Assembly: GCF_963259705.1 (NCBI RefSeq)
Contig: NC_081849.1
Coordinates: 58,500,093-58,564,092 of the forward strand
Direction: 5' to 3'
Source: Myotis daubentonii
Taxonomy: Eukaryota > Chordata > Mammalia > Chiroptera > Vespertilionidae
Length of the DNA stretch: 64,000 bases
The notes below the pieces were generated by a model. That model worked only from the letters and a program-made list of their open reading frames with translations, was not told where the DNA came from and did not search any database. Position numbers and translations under genes: made by a program. The stretch's first letter is position 1. Every line of letters starts with the position of its first letter. Positions 11,236-22,885 of the stretch are shown here, piece after piece.

Positions 11236-12334
11236 GCAGAGATCAAGGTAAGAGAGACAACTTACTGCAGACCATAAGATTAATCCTTTGTATGTCTCCT
11301 TTCGCATAATTCCAGAGGAGAAGTCCCCATCATCCCTCAGTGCTTGTAAATTATTTCAGTAACTGTAGGGCTTATAAGCAGCGCGTGGAACAGATACATC
11401 GAGACTTTCATCTTGTCCCTTTTTAAAGATGCCAGTCACTTAACACATGATTCATTTTTAAAAAATCTTAAATATTAAATAAACAAATGAACCAGTCTTT
11501 CAAGCCTGGATTTTTCTACCTATGCTTAAGATTCTACTTAATAACTCCAGTGGCTCAAAGGAGACAAATCTGAACACTGTCTTAACTTCTGGTACCTGTA
11601 TTTATGAACCCGATTCAGTTTCCAATCCTTGGATTCCATTTTTTCCACCTTACTCCACGTGTTCCCCAATGGAAAGGGTTGCTCTGTAGAACGGTTATGC
11701 TAGTGTAAGAGGATTGGCAGAGTAGTTCCATATTTTTCTGCTTTTAAAGCAAATAACCCACAAATGGTGAGGTGTCATGGCTGTTGTCTTTCTCCTCCAC
11801 TCCTCTCTGAGTACCTGAAACTTTATTTCTTTTGTTTTGTTAATCCTCACCAGAGGATTTTTTTTCCCCATTGCTTTTCAGAGAGAGTGTGAGAGAGGGG
11901 GTGGGGGTGGGGCGGGAAACAGCAGTAATCCAATATGAAGACAAATGTTTCTGTTTAACCAATTAGTTAAGACCAGAAAATTAAAGCTTGTACCTTTTTT
12001 ATGGGAAAGCTTTCCAAAAGACTGTCCTGATAGTCCTGTGAGAACAGAAGATTTTTATATTGGGGCTAACAAGGATGAGGTGAACATCTCTTGATCGCAG
12101 GAGGACAGGTGTTCTCTGGTGCTGGTCGGATGTTGAGAAAACAGTAGTTCTCTCAGCACTTCCTGAAATCCACAACACAGTTCTCCACCCTTCACTTCCA
12201 GACTGTAGGAGGGAAAACAGGGTGGGAGAAGCAGAGGAGAGCTCAACTGAAATAACATAAAGGGGCTTGAGGAGTGTGGGTAGTGGGAAGCTCGGGACAC
12301 TTGTTTGTGGTCAGAAGACCCCAGTGAAATTCCT
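11236..12334. other. Non-coding sequence
   Basis: No gene. A G-rich patch (GTGAGAGAGGGGGTGGGGGT) lies near 11889. The minus-strand open frame at 12055-12345 has no recognisable features. Confidence 0.5.
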
Positions 12335-12500
12335 GGCTTTGACACTTCATATCCTACAAGTCACTCAACTTTACTGAACATCAGCTTTCTCATCTTTAAA
12401 ATAGAAATGAAGGTAATAGTAACTGAGTCCCTTAACTCAAGGGGTTGAAGATCAAATGAGATAAAATACTGTAAAAACTCTAAAGCATAAGGTGTTTTAA
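12335..12500 (+). repeat. MIR SINE fragment
   Basis: 'gctttgacacttcatatcctac', 'caagtcactcaactttactg', 'catcagctttctcatctttaaaatag' and 'gaagatcaaatgagataaaat' follow the MIR consensus through its core and 3' part. Confidence 0.65.
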
Positions 12501-12764
12501 AAACTGTTAATGGTAATGAAGCAGATTTCTTTTTCTAGCTGGAAGCTCTTACTTCTTTATGCAGAACAAAACAAACCTATAAACTGCAGAAAACATTTTC
12601 TTTATGATACAACTGTATTAGACTGTCCTCTCCCAAGCACTTTGACTTATACTTCATTCATGTGCTCAAAACCCCTAGGCATTTAAGCAATCTCTAAGTG
12701 TACCAATTACTGTCTAATGGCCAAATCCCATGATCTTTTCTCAGTCTTCAATAGAATTGTAATA

Positions 12765-12840
12765 GCAATAGTAATTTACTCATTCAACAAGTGTACTGAG
12801 TGCCTACTATGTGTCTGGAATAGTTTGAAGTCATTGAAAA
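12765..12840 (-). repeat. L2/MIR 3' end fragment
   Basis: 'actcattcaacaagtgtactgagtgcctactatgtgtctgg' in short matching blocks is a clear inverted L2-type 3' end. Confidence 0.55.
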
Positions 12841-13050
12841 AAGTCAGAGAAAGTAAAAGTAGGCATAAATGAAATTATCTATTAAGCACCTATTGTGGAT
12901 CAAGTGTGTGTTTTTTCTGAAAACAAAAAAACGTAGACCCTTTGGCCCTTGTACAAGTTAGTCTTAGAAGGAAATAGGAATAGATATTTAATTGGAAGGT
13001 GGGAAAATAATTTTTAAAACCCTAAGTAAAATGAGATAGATAATTATACA

Positions 13051-13058
13051 TTTCAGAA
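13051..13058. repeat. Left 8-bp target-site duplication of the SPIN-like element
   Basis: TTTCAGAA, identical to 13270-13277. The empty copy at about 15131 has a single ATTCAGAA. Confidence 0.9.
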
Positions 13059-13269
13059 CAGCGGTTCTCAAACTGTGGGTCGCAATCCCTTTGGCGGTCG
13101 AACGACCCTTTCACAGGAGTCGCCTAAGACCATCCTGCATATCAGATATTTACATTATGATTCATAACAGTAGCAACATTACAGTTATGAAGTAGCAACG
13201 AAAATAATTTTATGGTTGGTCACAACATGAGGAACTGTATTTAAATGGCCAGAAAGTTGAGAACGACTG
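13059..13269 (+). mobile_element. Non-autonomous hAT element, SPIN-like MITE
   Basis: A 211-bp element with inverted ends CAGCGGTTCTCAA and TTGAGAACGACTG and perfect 8-bp target duplications, the size typical of hAT transposons. The internal blocks 'ggtcgaacgaccctttcacagg' and 'tatgaagtagcaacgaaaat' match the SPIN non-autonomous family as I recall it from bats and several other tetrapods. It codes for nothing. A second, inverted copy of the family lies at 63859. Confidence 0.88.
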
Positions 13270-13277
13270 TTTCAGAA
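13270..13277. repeat. Right 8-bp target-site duplication of the SPIN-like element
   Basis: TTTCAGAA directly after the element. Confidence 0.9.
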
Positions 13278-13339
13278 TGTGACCAATTAGTGTGACTACG
13301 AGTTCATTCTTTCCTGCATCCATCCTTTCATCCACCCAT

Positions 13340-13540
13340 TCATCCACAGTGTATTTATTAAGTGCCTACTATACAAGTACCCTCATTTAACCTTCACAGC
13401 AGCCTTGCAAAATGGGTTTTAATAGCATTATTTATAAATGAGGATATTGAGGTGCAAAGAGCTTAAGAGATATATCTAGCACCTCCTAGCACAGAGATGG
13501 TAGAACAGGGGTGAAGCCGCTATTTCCCTTCCCAGCAAAT
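13340..13540 (-). repeat. MIR SINE fragment
   Basis: Reverse complement of MIR: 'gtatttattaagtgcctac', 'cctcatttaaccttcacagcagcc', 'tttataaatgaggatattgagg', 'caaagagcttaagag' and 'cacagagatgg'. Copy A of the local duplication ends within it. Confidence 0.7.
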
Positions 13541-13544
13541 GTTC

Positions 13545-14982
13545 TCTCACCAGTCATTTATGAACTCATTTACTCATACTTCACCTCGTCTAGATCTGTT
13601 TGACCTTCTGTCTTTCTATGAACATCACAGATACCTTCTTAGCCACTGGTGCTTAAAACAGTGGTGCCATTTTTGAAACCCTTACTCTGCTCAGCTCCTT
13701 CACATCAGGTTGGCTGGAATCTTGATTGACTCTATTTTCCATATTTGTTGCTAACCGGTTAGCACTCATTATTTCTTGCTCCAGCTATTGTAGAAGGCTC
13801 CCACCTAGCCTTTCTACTTTTAGTCTCTTCTCCATTCAGCCTAATTGTATAATACTGCCTAGTGACTCCTATTAAAGCACAAATCTAATTACTTCCCGTT
13901 TCAAAAATCTTCCAAGGTTTGCCATGGTCTACAAAAATTTCTAGTACTCATGAGATATTCCTAGTATAGGGTGAAGCACATTTCCAGACTTCTCCATCAG
14001 TGCACTCCCTTCCATACTTGACGTCAGTGTTTTCCAGGCTTGTCTGGTACGAATCCTGTGGGGCTTCTTAATACACACGTTCTCTGGGTCTCACTTGAGC
14101 CTGCTAAGCCGGAATCCTCAGGGATTCACAAGGCCTTGCCGGGCCTGGGAAGGAAGGCCTGGTGGTCCTCTGATAGGCTCAGAGCACAGGTGCATGGGAG
14201 TGACCACTGTGGAACTCCTTCTGCATGTGTGTTGAGGAAATCAGCCAGTACTGCCTGACATTATGACACTTAGTCATACTGAGTTCTCCTGGCCACCTTT
14301 TCACACATCACAGTGGTGTCAACCAAGTGCTGAGAAACTCAGACACATTAATTAAAGTGAATTCCCCAAAGAGGTGATTTTCTCACATTTTATGAGCATG
14401 AGATATTTTTTATGAGGGTGCATGTGCAATACACAAAGGAGTTTAGCTTGTAGATAAATGTTTAGCTAACACACGAATTGTCTCATTTCTAAGTTATATA
14501 TAGAGAGATGTATACGTATATAATTATATGTATTAAATATATGCGTGTAAATGAGTATTAGTATATATGTGTATGAATGTATGGCTTGTCTTTCACCAAA
14601 ATGATATGAACTGGTTTATAAAAAGACCCCTGATAATGCAAGATAAAAGACATTCACAATAAGATTATGAAACATGAGATATACTATGACCAGAAAAAAA
14701 GATGAAGGAAAGACATTTTTTTTTCTGTAAAACTTTCTACATTATCATTGAAATGATTAAATAATAGTACATTGAAATAAATATCATTTTCCTTTTATCT
14801 TTCTTAATTTGCACCACTAATAAGTAAAATTACCTCATTTAGAAGTCTGTTATATTGTCATCTCCATATATACATATTTTTTCTATTCTCAGCAATTTCT
14901 ATTTTCCCCAAATTACTTTTAAGTATAGTATTTTTTATGAACCCCAATTTAAATTTTATAAGTAAAGTATTAGCATGTAATT
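13545..14982. other. Non-coding spacer between the two duplication copies
   Basis: No gene. It holds AT-rich dinucleotide sequence around 14500-14580 and otherwise unique-looking DNA. A short block near 14040-14110 may be a decayed MER5-type relic. Confidence 0.5.
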
Positions 14983-15240
14983 GTGTGTGTTTTTTCTGAA
15001 AACAAAAAAACTTAGACCCTTGGCCCTTGTACAAGTTAGTCTTAGAAAGAAATAGGGATAGATATTTAATTGGAAGGTGGGAAAATTATTTTTAAAACCC
15101 TAAGTAAAATGAGATAGAGATTTAATTATACATTCAGAATGTGACCAATTAGTGTGACTACAAACGCATTCTTTCCTGTATCCATCCTTTCACCCACCCA
15201 TTCATCCACGGTGTATTTATTAAGTACCTACTATGCAAAG
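14983..15240 (+). repeat. Local duplication, copy B (empty site)
   Basis: Aligns with 12904-13377 but lacks the SPIN-like element. At the matching position only one target sequence (ATTCAGAATGTGACC) is present, so this is a pre-integration site. Confidence 0.85.
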
Positions 15241-15724
15241 TGCCAGAACAGATGTATGTCCTTCCAATTTTGCTGTAGCCTTGATAGTCACTGAGTAACA
15301 CTAACTCCATTAGAGCTGAAGTTAGATAAATGTGATCTGTGTCACCATCCTAGGTTGATTTGTTTCAGCATTAACATGATTTTTTAAAATATTGATTTAA
15401 TATTTCAAATATGTACACATCTTTATTCTCCTGTTACTCAGCTTATGAAATAGTTTTATGAGAATTATAGTCATATTTGGCCATGAAGTCAGTGGCTCTA
15501 CTGTCTTATTGGGAGGAATGTTTTCTGTTCCAGGTGGAATAGGTTTTTATGGTGCCAGCATTCAGGCCTTACTTATCTCTTATACAGAGGGATTGTATGT
15601 GCTCTGTGTGGTGGCACCTGGCTCGTGGGCCTACTCCATTTCTTGGTAGGGAGAGGCATGCTATGCACACCCTACAAAAGGCAGTGAGGGAGACTGTTGT
15701 TGCCTTTGGTTAGAGCTCTCCTGT
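15241..15724. other. Non-coding sequence
   Basis: No gene or repeat recognised. Confidence 0.5.
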
Positions 15725-15860
15725 TCTAGTGGGAAAAGGCTGGGCTTTGAAGCTAGGTCGATGCATGTTTAAATCTTTCTCACTTTTTGCCCATTTGACA
15801 GATTATCATCTCTGAACCTCAGTTGCCTCATATGTAAAATGTGGAGAATATTGTCTATAT
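15725..15860 (+). repeat. MIR SINE fragment
   Basis: 'gggctttgaagctaggtcgatgcatg', 'aaatctttctcactttttgcc' and 'tctgaacctcagttgcctcatatgtaaaatg' follow the MIR core. Confidence 0.65.
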
Positions 15861-15904
15861 TATGGATTTTATTCACTGTCAAAAATTCACTTTTTTATAG
15901 TCAG

Positions 15905-16331
15905 TTAGAGGCCCAGTGCACAAATTGGTGCACCAGTGGGGTCCCTCGGCCTGGCCTGTGGGATCAGGCCGAACTGGCTCTCTGACATCCCCTGAGGGGT
16001 CCCAGATTGAGAGAGGGTGCAGGTCAGGCCAAGGGACTCCAGCAGTGCATGATCAAGGCTGTAGAGGGGCGAGGGAGGTTGGCCAGCTGGGGAGGGACCA
16101 CAGGAGGGTTCCAGGAGTGTCTGGCCCATCTCGCTCAGTCCCGATCACCAGACGCCAGCTGCAAGCTAACCTACTGGTCAGAGGGTCTGCCCCCTGGTGG
16201 TCAGTGCACATCATGGTGACTGGTCGAGCAGTTGAGTGGCCTTAGCCTATCATTAGCATATTATGCTTTGATTGGCTGAACAGCCGACAGGTCGACGGGA
16301 GACTTAGCTTTTTGGCTTTTATTATATAGGA
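15905..16331 (-). mobile_element. HeliBat-type non-autonomous Helitron 1
   Basis: On the minus strand it starts TCCTATATAATAAAAG directly after an A and ends with the hairpin GTGCACCAATTTGTGCAC, GGGCCTCTAA. There is no target duplication, as expected for Helitrons. The end CTAA fits the CTRR rule. The 427-bp body has no replicase or helicase, so the element is non-autonomous. It belongs to the same subfamily as 41999-42454. It carries one complete CTCF-type motif (16187-16203). The open frames across it on both strands are element sequence. Confidence 0.9.
16187..16203 (-). promoter_or_regulatory. CTCF-type motif in Helitron 1
   Basis: The minus strand reads TGACCACCAGGGGGCAG, which fits the CTCF core YGRCCASYAGRKGGCRS at all 17 positions. 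Binding is inferred, not shown. Confidence 0.6.
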
Positions 16332-16332
16332 T

Positions 16333-16470
16333 AATAGTGATAACTGTGTATGGTGACAAGTGTGTATTGCAAATATGGGGGGATCATTTTGTAAAGTATT
16401 TGATTGCCTAACTGTGCTGTACACCTGAAACCAATGCAAAATAATATTGAAAAACAATAGAAAATGTAAT
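16333..16470 (+). repeat. L1 3' UTR fragment
   Basis: 'gggatcattttgtaaagta', 'gctgtacacctgaaacc' and 'aaaataatattgaa' are the end of the laurasiatherian L1 3' UTR. Related tails lie at 23790-24010, 56060-56550 and, inverted, at 20385. Helitron 1 abuts its 5' side. Confidence 0.75.
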
Positions 16471-16611
16471 TGGAATATTTTTAATTTGATGTTAGAAAAA
16501 GTATTTTTCTTTCACTATCAACATCTATTTCTTTAATGTACTTAAATGATAATGTTTTTAGACTTACATGTGTGAAGTTAATTTGATTGTTTGTTTTACC
16601 TGTTGGGTTTC

Positions 16612-16995
16612 TGTTGTGGAATATTTATGTCATCACAAAATTCATATGTTGAAATTCTAGCCCCCCAATATGATGGTATTTGGAGCTGGGGGCCTTGGAA
16701 AGATTAGTTTTGGATTAGGTCAGAAGGGTAGCATCCTCATGATGGGATTGGTGCCCTTATAAGAAGAGGAAGAGAGAGATCTGTCTCTTCATGAGCTTGG
16801 ACCCAAGAAAGACCATGTGAGCACACAGCAAAAAGGCCATCTGCAAACCAGGGAGAGGGTCCTTGCTAGACACTGACTCGGTCAGCACTTGGATCTTGGA
16901 CTTCCCGGCCTCCACAACTGTGGGAAATCAATTTCTGTTGTTTAAATCAGTCAGTCTACAGTATTTTGTTATAGCAGCCCGAGCAGACTAACACA
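16612..16995 (+). repeat. MLT1-type MaLR LTR
   Basis: Contains the MaLR blocks in order: 'cacaaaattcatatgttgaaattc', 'gatgatgggattggtgcccttataag', 'accatgtgagcacacagc', 'cttggatcttggacttccc' and 'ttttgttatagcagcccgagcagactaac'. It starts TGTTGTGG and ends near AACACA, with an imperfect 5-bp flank (gtttc / gttct). Same class as the inverted copy at 10598. Confidence 0.85.
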
Positions 16996-16999
16996 GTTC

Positions 17000-17115
17000 T
17001 CTATCTAAATTTCTCGCTAACTCCCTAGGGTAAGAGCTATAATTTGCATCTGTTTGGGAGCCACTGTGTACTACCTAGTGCGTAGGACCCAATAAATACC
17101 CGTTGAACACAACTG
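17000..17115 (+). repeat. L2/MIR 3' end fragment
   Basis: 'ctagggtaagagctataatttgcatctg' and 'cctagtgcgtaggacccaataaatacccgttgaac' in short blocks match the L2 3' terminus. Confidence 0.5.
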
Positions 17116-17284
17116 AGGGTGTAGAATAATAAATAGTCCCCATGTTCTTAGCACCCACAGCCTCCATTGATTGCTCTCTCCACCACTCATACTAAAGGCC
17201 CATCATGGTTTAGAAAAACAGGCTAAAATAAAAACCTACCATTTAATCAAAAGGTTCACTGGGAAGAGTGTGATATGGTTCCCA

Positions 17285-17410
17285 CCATGAGGTTGGGTCT
17301 GAAACAGAATGGATTTAAATTCTAACTCCGCCATGTATTAGCTGCGTGGGTGGAGCAGTTATTTATCTTGACCTACTCCATTTATTCATCAAATAATCTT
17401 GGCAGACCTG
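17285..17410 (+). repeat. MIR SINE fragment
   Basis: 'gaatggatttaaattctaactccgcc' and 'gtattagctgcgtggg' match the 5' core of MIR; the 3' part is decayed. Confidence 0.5.
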
Positions 17411-19957
17411 TTTTTAGCATTAATGAAATCATGTAAGAAAAGATGTGAAGGTTTTCTGGGTAGTTTTATCACTCTGGACCATTATTTAAATATGTTTATG
17501 CTATGTCTCAAGCCCTGAAAGACTAATTTTCAAGTCACCCAGAGAATTCTCTTTTGAATATCATTCTTTGTTTTAACTGTATTTCCTTGTGGCAGGAAGC
17601 GATAAAAACACATGGCGCAGACAGCTAGTGACTGAAGAGGAAGTTAATGGTGTTTGTTTTTCCTCCAGAATTAGTAGTTCAAAGATTAAAAATAAAAATG
17701 TGTCTTGCCAAGTTTGGAAAATACACAGAAAGCTTTGATTACAGGATTACAATGGACCTAATTTTTTTGACATTAGTATTTCTTTCATATTTATGAATTG
17801 AAGTGCTTTAAAAATTGAAGGTTTATGTTTTGTTTTATAAACTATAATGATTAAAATATTCAAATTCCATTAAACACATGTGGAATGTATTTTTTCTTTA
17901 CCCTGCAGGCTTAGAAATGAAGAGAAGGTTTAGAGGAAAGCAATTTGAAACCACTGACAAACACAAATGATGCCGTTAGGGTTCCATGTGAAGATTGTAA
18001 AGCCCCTGAGGAGACTATGGTTTAGGTGGTGTTTCAACTATAATGGGAAGAAGTAAACAAGGCCTTTTTCCAGCTACATACTGAAAACCCCCCAGGTTTG
18101 TGATTGGGAAATAGCATTTGACTCAAAGCCAGCCCATTTTCCACCAGAGATTCCTGCACTCCCAGAAGTTGGGGGCATTTCCAAAGATCGTGGAAATGAA
18201 ATGATTAGGTAGGGGGTTATTGCAGCAGAAGGCAGCCAATTAAAAATCTACAAAAGTGACAAGAGGTTCTACTTTAGAAAGTAGAATATTTTTATTTTGG
18301 GAAAATATTTTATAGTTTGTAACATATTTTATAGTTTTATAGATTTCTACTTTGAACTATCTCTCATTTATTTAAAATCAAGGTTTATGTGGTTCGCTGC
18401 TGCTGCACGAATATCATGTTGACTTCTGCGTAGCTAGTGCCTGATAGTTGACACGTATTCAAATGGACTTGATTGTGCATTAAAGGGAGTTTCTTTGGTA
18501 GATGTTTAACTTTTTCACAATTCCGTGTGCTCACTTCTACTGTCTAGTTTGGCTTAGTCATGCAGCCTGGGAAAATCATTTTGAAAGCCTGTTGAGTGGA
18601 AAGGATCATAGGTATTTACTGTGAGGAAGAAGGGAAGGCAAAGATATCACAGGGGATATATAATTTCACTCAGGAATTAGCGCTGGGAAGGTCATGGAGG
18701 ATCTAGTATTTATTTAGGAGTGCTGGATGTTTTTAGGTTGCTTTGTAATAAAATCATGATTTTTTAAAAATGAACTGGAAAGAAAAAAATCTAGTCCAGT
18801 GTTCTGCAAACTGCCTATCATGAACTATTAGTTATCCATGACATCAATTTAGTAGGTGGCAGTCAAACAACAGACTAGAATAAGCCATATCACAACATAC
18901 CAGAGTACACACACGTTGTAAAATTAAGTATTAATATGATTAATAGGTGTAACTGATGTTGAGTTTATATAGATAGGCAGGTTTATATGTATGAATAAAT
19001 ATTCATTTAATGTGACATGTCTTTCATGTGTGTGAGTAGATATTGAAGAAGCTTGAAAGCACTGATTGAGTTCTAGCATCCTTTTCAGAGGAGGGCGCTG
19101 GAAGAGGTTGACTCCTACTTTATTTGAGTGGGTCTCCTTGAGGCGGCTTACCTGTCACCAGCTCTCCTCTGTGAGGAGCTTCATTTTGATCAGCTGTCCA
19201 TCTTCTGTTTCCCTACATGTTTTAAAATTTCTACATTTTCGCCAGCAGAGATTGGGCCAAAGATGCTGATTCTGGGGAACTGAACCTTCACCAAGCCTTT
19301 GAGCACCACGCTGGGTAGGTGGTTGGTACTTGTGATCCCAAGTGGAAAAGAACAGAGCCTCTCTATCGATAAGGCCGGTATTTTCCTCGGGTTAAGTCAG
19401 GTGGAAAGTTGGAACCATAGTCAACTCCATCAACAGAGACGGGTAATCTGCATTAGCTTCTCCTCCTTGTTTCAGTTCCGCTGAACACATATTTATCCAG
19501 CTCCAGCTTGGTGCCAGGTATTTTACCAGCCACTTCCTTCTGTATGGGGACTGAGTCTCCAGGGGATGAAAGCGATCCCTCACTGTGCGTGAGAGAAACC
19601 CCAGAGGATTTACCGCAGCACAAAGTGCTTGGGGTTGTTTGTCAAAGATAAGGGGGATGTAATCCCACGTTTTGTAACACAGCATGCCACTTTGGAACTC
19701 TGTCAAGCTTTGTCTAGAAATGTTCCTGATATCTTGAACTCAGACTGGCACTCATGAGGAAGTCAGCAATGATCGAGTTCACGTAGAATGCTTTTCTTTA
19801 TCTTTGCTTTCATAACACATTGATTTTCATTGGACTTTCTCCCTGCCGCTATTTACACAGTGTCAGTTCTGTGCTAAGAGCCCATGGAGTTTTTTAATTT
19901 TTCTCTGACAACCTGAGAATCCAGGCAGCAGGACCAAGGCAGCTGACTGGATGCCAT
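17411..19957. other. Long non-coding stretch
   Basis: About 2.5 kb with no supportable gene. Open frames at 19066-19706 lack recognisable features. No young repeat is seen. Confidence 0.5.
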
Positions 19958-19993
19958 TGTGTGTGTGTGTGTGTGTGTGTGGGGGGGGGGGGG
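19958..19993. repeat. (TG)n microsatellite followed by G13
   Basis: About 11.5 TG units run directly into 13 G. The open frames through it are artefacts of the repeat. Confidence 0.92.
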
Positions 19994-20384
19994 TTGTCCT
20001 TCCCACATTGTCACTGCTTCTTGTTTGCCTTTCTGTGTGGCAGTTCCTAAAGGTAGCATCTGTTTTCTGTCTCTCCTTCTTTTGCTTTTAAAAGTGTTTG
20101 TGCAAAGTGTTCCATTCTCTGTAGTTTGGTCATTAGTTGACTATCGGCCACACCAGTCGTTGCCAGAGGCAGTTACAGCATCAGGAAGTAGACCCCAGAT
20201 GGCACCCTGAGCCTGCTTTTTCTTGTTGGCTGTCAGGGTAGAGAGGTATATCCATTAGGTCCAAGCCAGTGGAGGAGATGTAGACACAGAGCCTGATCTT
20301 GTTAGTGGGTAGAGAAAGTGCTTATTTAAAAAAAAAATCCTCAACCTTCTAAAAGATTTTATATTTCAGTTGCAGTTTGCATTC
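19994..20384. other. Non-coding sequence
   Basis: No gene or repeat recognised. Confidence 0.45.
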
Positions 20385-20970
20385 TACATTATTTTACATT
20401 AGTTTCAGGTGTACAGCATTGTGGTTGGATAATCATATACTTTACAAAGTGATCCCCCCCTGAAATTTCCAGTGCCCACCAGGCATCATATATAGTTATT
20501 AGAATACTATTGACTGTATTCCCTATGCTGTACTTTACGTCGCTGTGACTATTTTGTAACTACCAATTTGTACTTACAACTTCACAGTCTTTTTAATCTT
20601 TCCTAATTTGAAAGATGAAACATCATGGTTTAGTAATTTTTACTTGAATTCTTAATGATTAGTGGTTTTGAACATTTCCCCCATATTTTTACTGGATTTT
20701 ATTCCCCTGTTTTGAATGTCTGTTTATGCCCTTGGCCCATATTTCCTTTAGCCATCTCCATGCTGTTATTGGTTTTTAAGAGCTTTTTGTATATTATTGA
20801 AATTCTTTTTCTATCATGGCAAAATATATCTAGCATCAAATTTACCATTTTAACCATTTTTTTGAGTGGACACTTTAATGGCATTTGTATATTCACAGTA
20901 TTGTGCAGCTATCACCAATATTTCTCCCCAGAACCTTTCCATCATCCTAAAATTGAAACAAACAAACAAA
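20385..20970 (-). repeat. L1 3' UTR fragments, inverted
   Basis: 20385-20610 is the reverse complement of the L1 3' UTR ('tttacattagtttcaggtgtacagc', 'tattttgtaactacc'). 20640-20965 is a further inverted L1-type piece with 'ccattttaaccatttttttgag' and 'cagaacctttccatcatcc', ending in a CAAA-rich stretch. The open frame at 20655-20981 is repeat-derived. Confidence 0.65.
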
Positions 20971-21111
20971 CCCATGGTTAGATGTCATGAAGTAGGTGGC
21001 AGTCTTAACCCGATAGGTGTTGTGTAGGCCTGAGGACCTCTTTTATTCTGCCCAGGGGAGTGCCAACCTTTTCTTCTTTCATATAGCACCAGAAAAACTT
21101 CTTGAATAATA
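20971..21111. other. Non-coding sequence flanking a SINE
   Basis: No gene. Confidence 0.4.
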
Positions 21112-21352
21112 TATATATATAAATAATATATATATAAATATGTAAATTTTTATTGGTTTCAGAGAGGCAGGGAGAGGGAGAGAAAAATAAAAACATCAAT
21201 GATGAGAGAGAATCATTGATCAGCTGCCTCCTGCACACCCCACACTGAGGATTGAGCCCACAACCCAGGCATGTGCCCTTGACTGGAATCGAACCTGGGA
21301 CCCTTCAGTCTGCAAGCCAGTGCTCTCTCCACTGAGCCAAACCAGCTAGGGC
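21112..21352 (-). repeat. Ves SINE
   Basis: Inverted Ves SINE: an AT-rich tail (21112-21140), 'tttttattggtttcagagagg', 'catcaatgatgagagagaatcattgatcagctgcctcctgc', and the tRNA-like head ending 'ccactgagccaaaccagctagggc'. The flanks cttgaataatat and cttgaatgatat look like a slightly decayed target duplication. Confidence 0.92.
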
Positions 21353-22639
21353 TTGAATGATATTTTCTCTGGATGCAGATCTTCCTTAATTACAGCTACT
21401 TCACTTTAAAAGATGTATTCATACATTAAATAAACAGGCAGAGAGCTGCTTTCATAGGAACATCTTACTGAGCAAGTTCTATTTTGTCGAGTCTTTATAG
21501 TTCCTCCACTTTTTATTTAATCTTCTGGAGTTGGATGTTTTCCTCGCTTGCCAATGTGGTATTTCCAGCTGTGTATGGAAATTAATTTTCTCTCTGAATA
21601 GACAATTCCAGGAAACTATCTATTAAGGTTATAGGAGGCAAAGAGAATGTTGTTTGACAATTATTTTCTCTGGTATTCTTTGCATTATAAGGGAAGGAAA
21701 AGGGTTGATGACTTATGGGTTCAATGATTGGCAATTTATTTTTGTTTTAACTAGTTTTATTTAAGTAAAATAAACTTTGCCACTGATTGCAAATGTGGTT
21801 AATAATAATTGAATGTGTGTGGTACTGAAAACTTCTTCATTTAACAAAACAATTCTAAGTGGGTCTTCCATGAACTCTGAAACCTTTTTTGGACAGTAAG
21901 CCCCTTTTAGGATAATAGTATATCTGACTGATTCTGTGGAACCTCAAAATCTAAGGTTCATAGACTCTTACTCAAAACCCTAGGGGATGTGTGTGATTTA
22001 TGATTGAGAATTTCTCATATTTTAAAAAGGTAGTATGAAGCATATACCCTATGTCACATGTCATGTCACCTTTAATGAGATCTGAGACAGGTCTTGTGTA
22101 AGGAAGGGGGGAATATAAGTATTAATCAAAATTAATACTTCTACAGTGGAATTCATTGATATTAATGCCAGATGAGATAAAGAATAAAGAGCATCATGCC
22201 TGTTTAGGCCAGTTTTTGTTACCAGATGAGCTTAAATTTGTCACCAAATAATTTATGAAAAATCTTTGTTCTTTATGATCACGAATAAGGGAGAAACAAC
22301 ATTATAACTATATTTTAGGGACTTCCAACTCCCTTGGTTAGAAGTAGCTTGGCTCCATCTCCGGCCATGCCTGCTTCTCCTCAGCCCCATTCAGGTTGTG
22401 ACTTAGCACTCCCAGAATTACAGACCTTTTGCCTCTGGGTCTCTGTACCTATTACTCAATGATTTTACTGCAGAATTAAATCTCTTGTTTTTCAGCCATC
22501 CTGCGTCTGAGTTCTGATTCTTTACCCCATTATGTTTGCCATTGTGGTAAATGTCTCTCAGCATACTATATAAATATATTCTTCATCTCTTCTTTCTGTA
22601 TATATTCATCATTGTCTCTATTTCTTTACACTCACTCTC
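21353..22639. other. Non-coding sequence
   Basis: No gene. Nothing recognised apart from AT-rich tracts. Confidence 0.5.
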
Positions 22640-22885
22640 AGTACTTGAAATATCTTTTCCTCTCCTCCTGCTACTAAATGTATCCCCTAACACCTCATTC
22701 TATTAGGACACAGCTTAGTTCCTTTTGTTATAGGCCCTGCCTTTCCTTAGTGTCTTGTTATGCATGCAATTGCTGCATAATTTGAAAAATGGTCTGTCTC
22801 TCTTATCACACTGTAAGGTTCTTGAGAGTAGCATCTCCTTGTATGTCCATTGTCTTACACAGTGCTTGGAATATCACAGTCAAAG
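22640..22885 (+). repeat. L2 3' end fragment
   Basis: 'acactgtaaggttcttgagagtagcatctccttgtatgtccattgtcttacacagtgcttgg', read in short blocks, is the L2 3' end; weaker L2 similarity may extend upstream toward 22330. Confidence 0.6.

Larger units (their letters stand above)
12904..13377 (+). repeat. Local duplication, copy A (carries the SPIN-like insert)
   Basis: Without the insert this copy is about 255 bp and aligns along its whole length with 14983-15240 in the same orientation. I count roughly 14 substitutions plus a few small indels by eye, about 93-95% identity. The right end lies inside a MIR/L2-type 3' end. The other copy starts 2,079 bases downstream. Confidence 0.85.

Noticed and set aside
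19874..20210. Cysteine/valine-rich or histidine/threonine-rich peptide
   Set aside because: Translation of the TG microsatellite and G-run.
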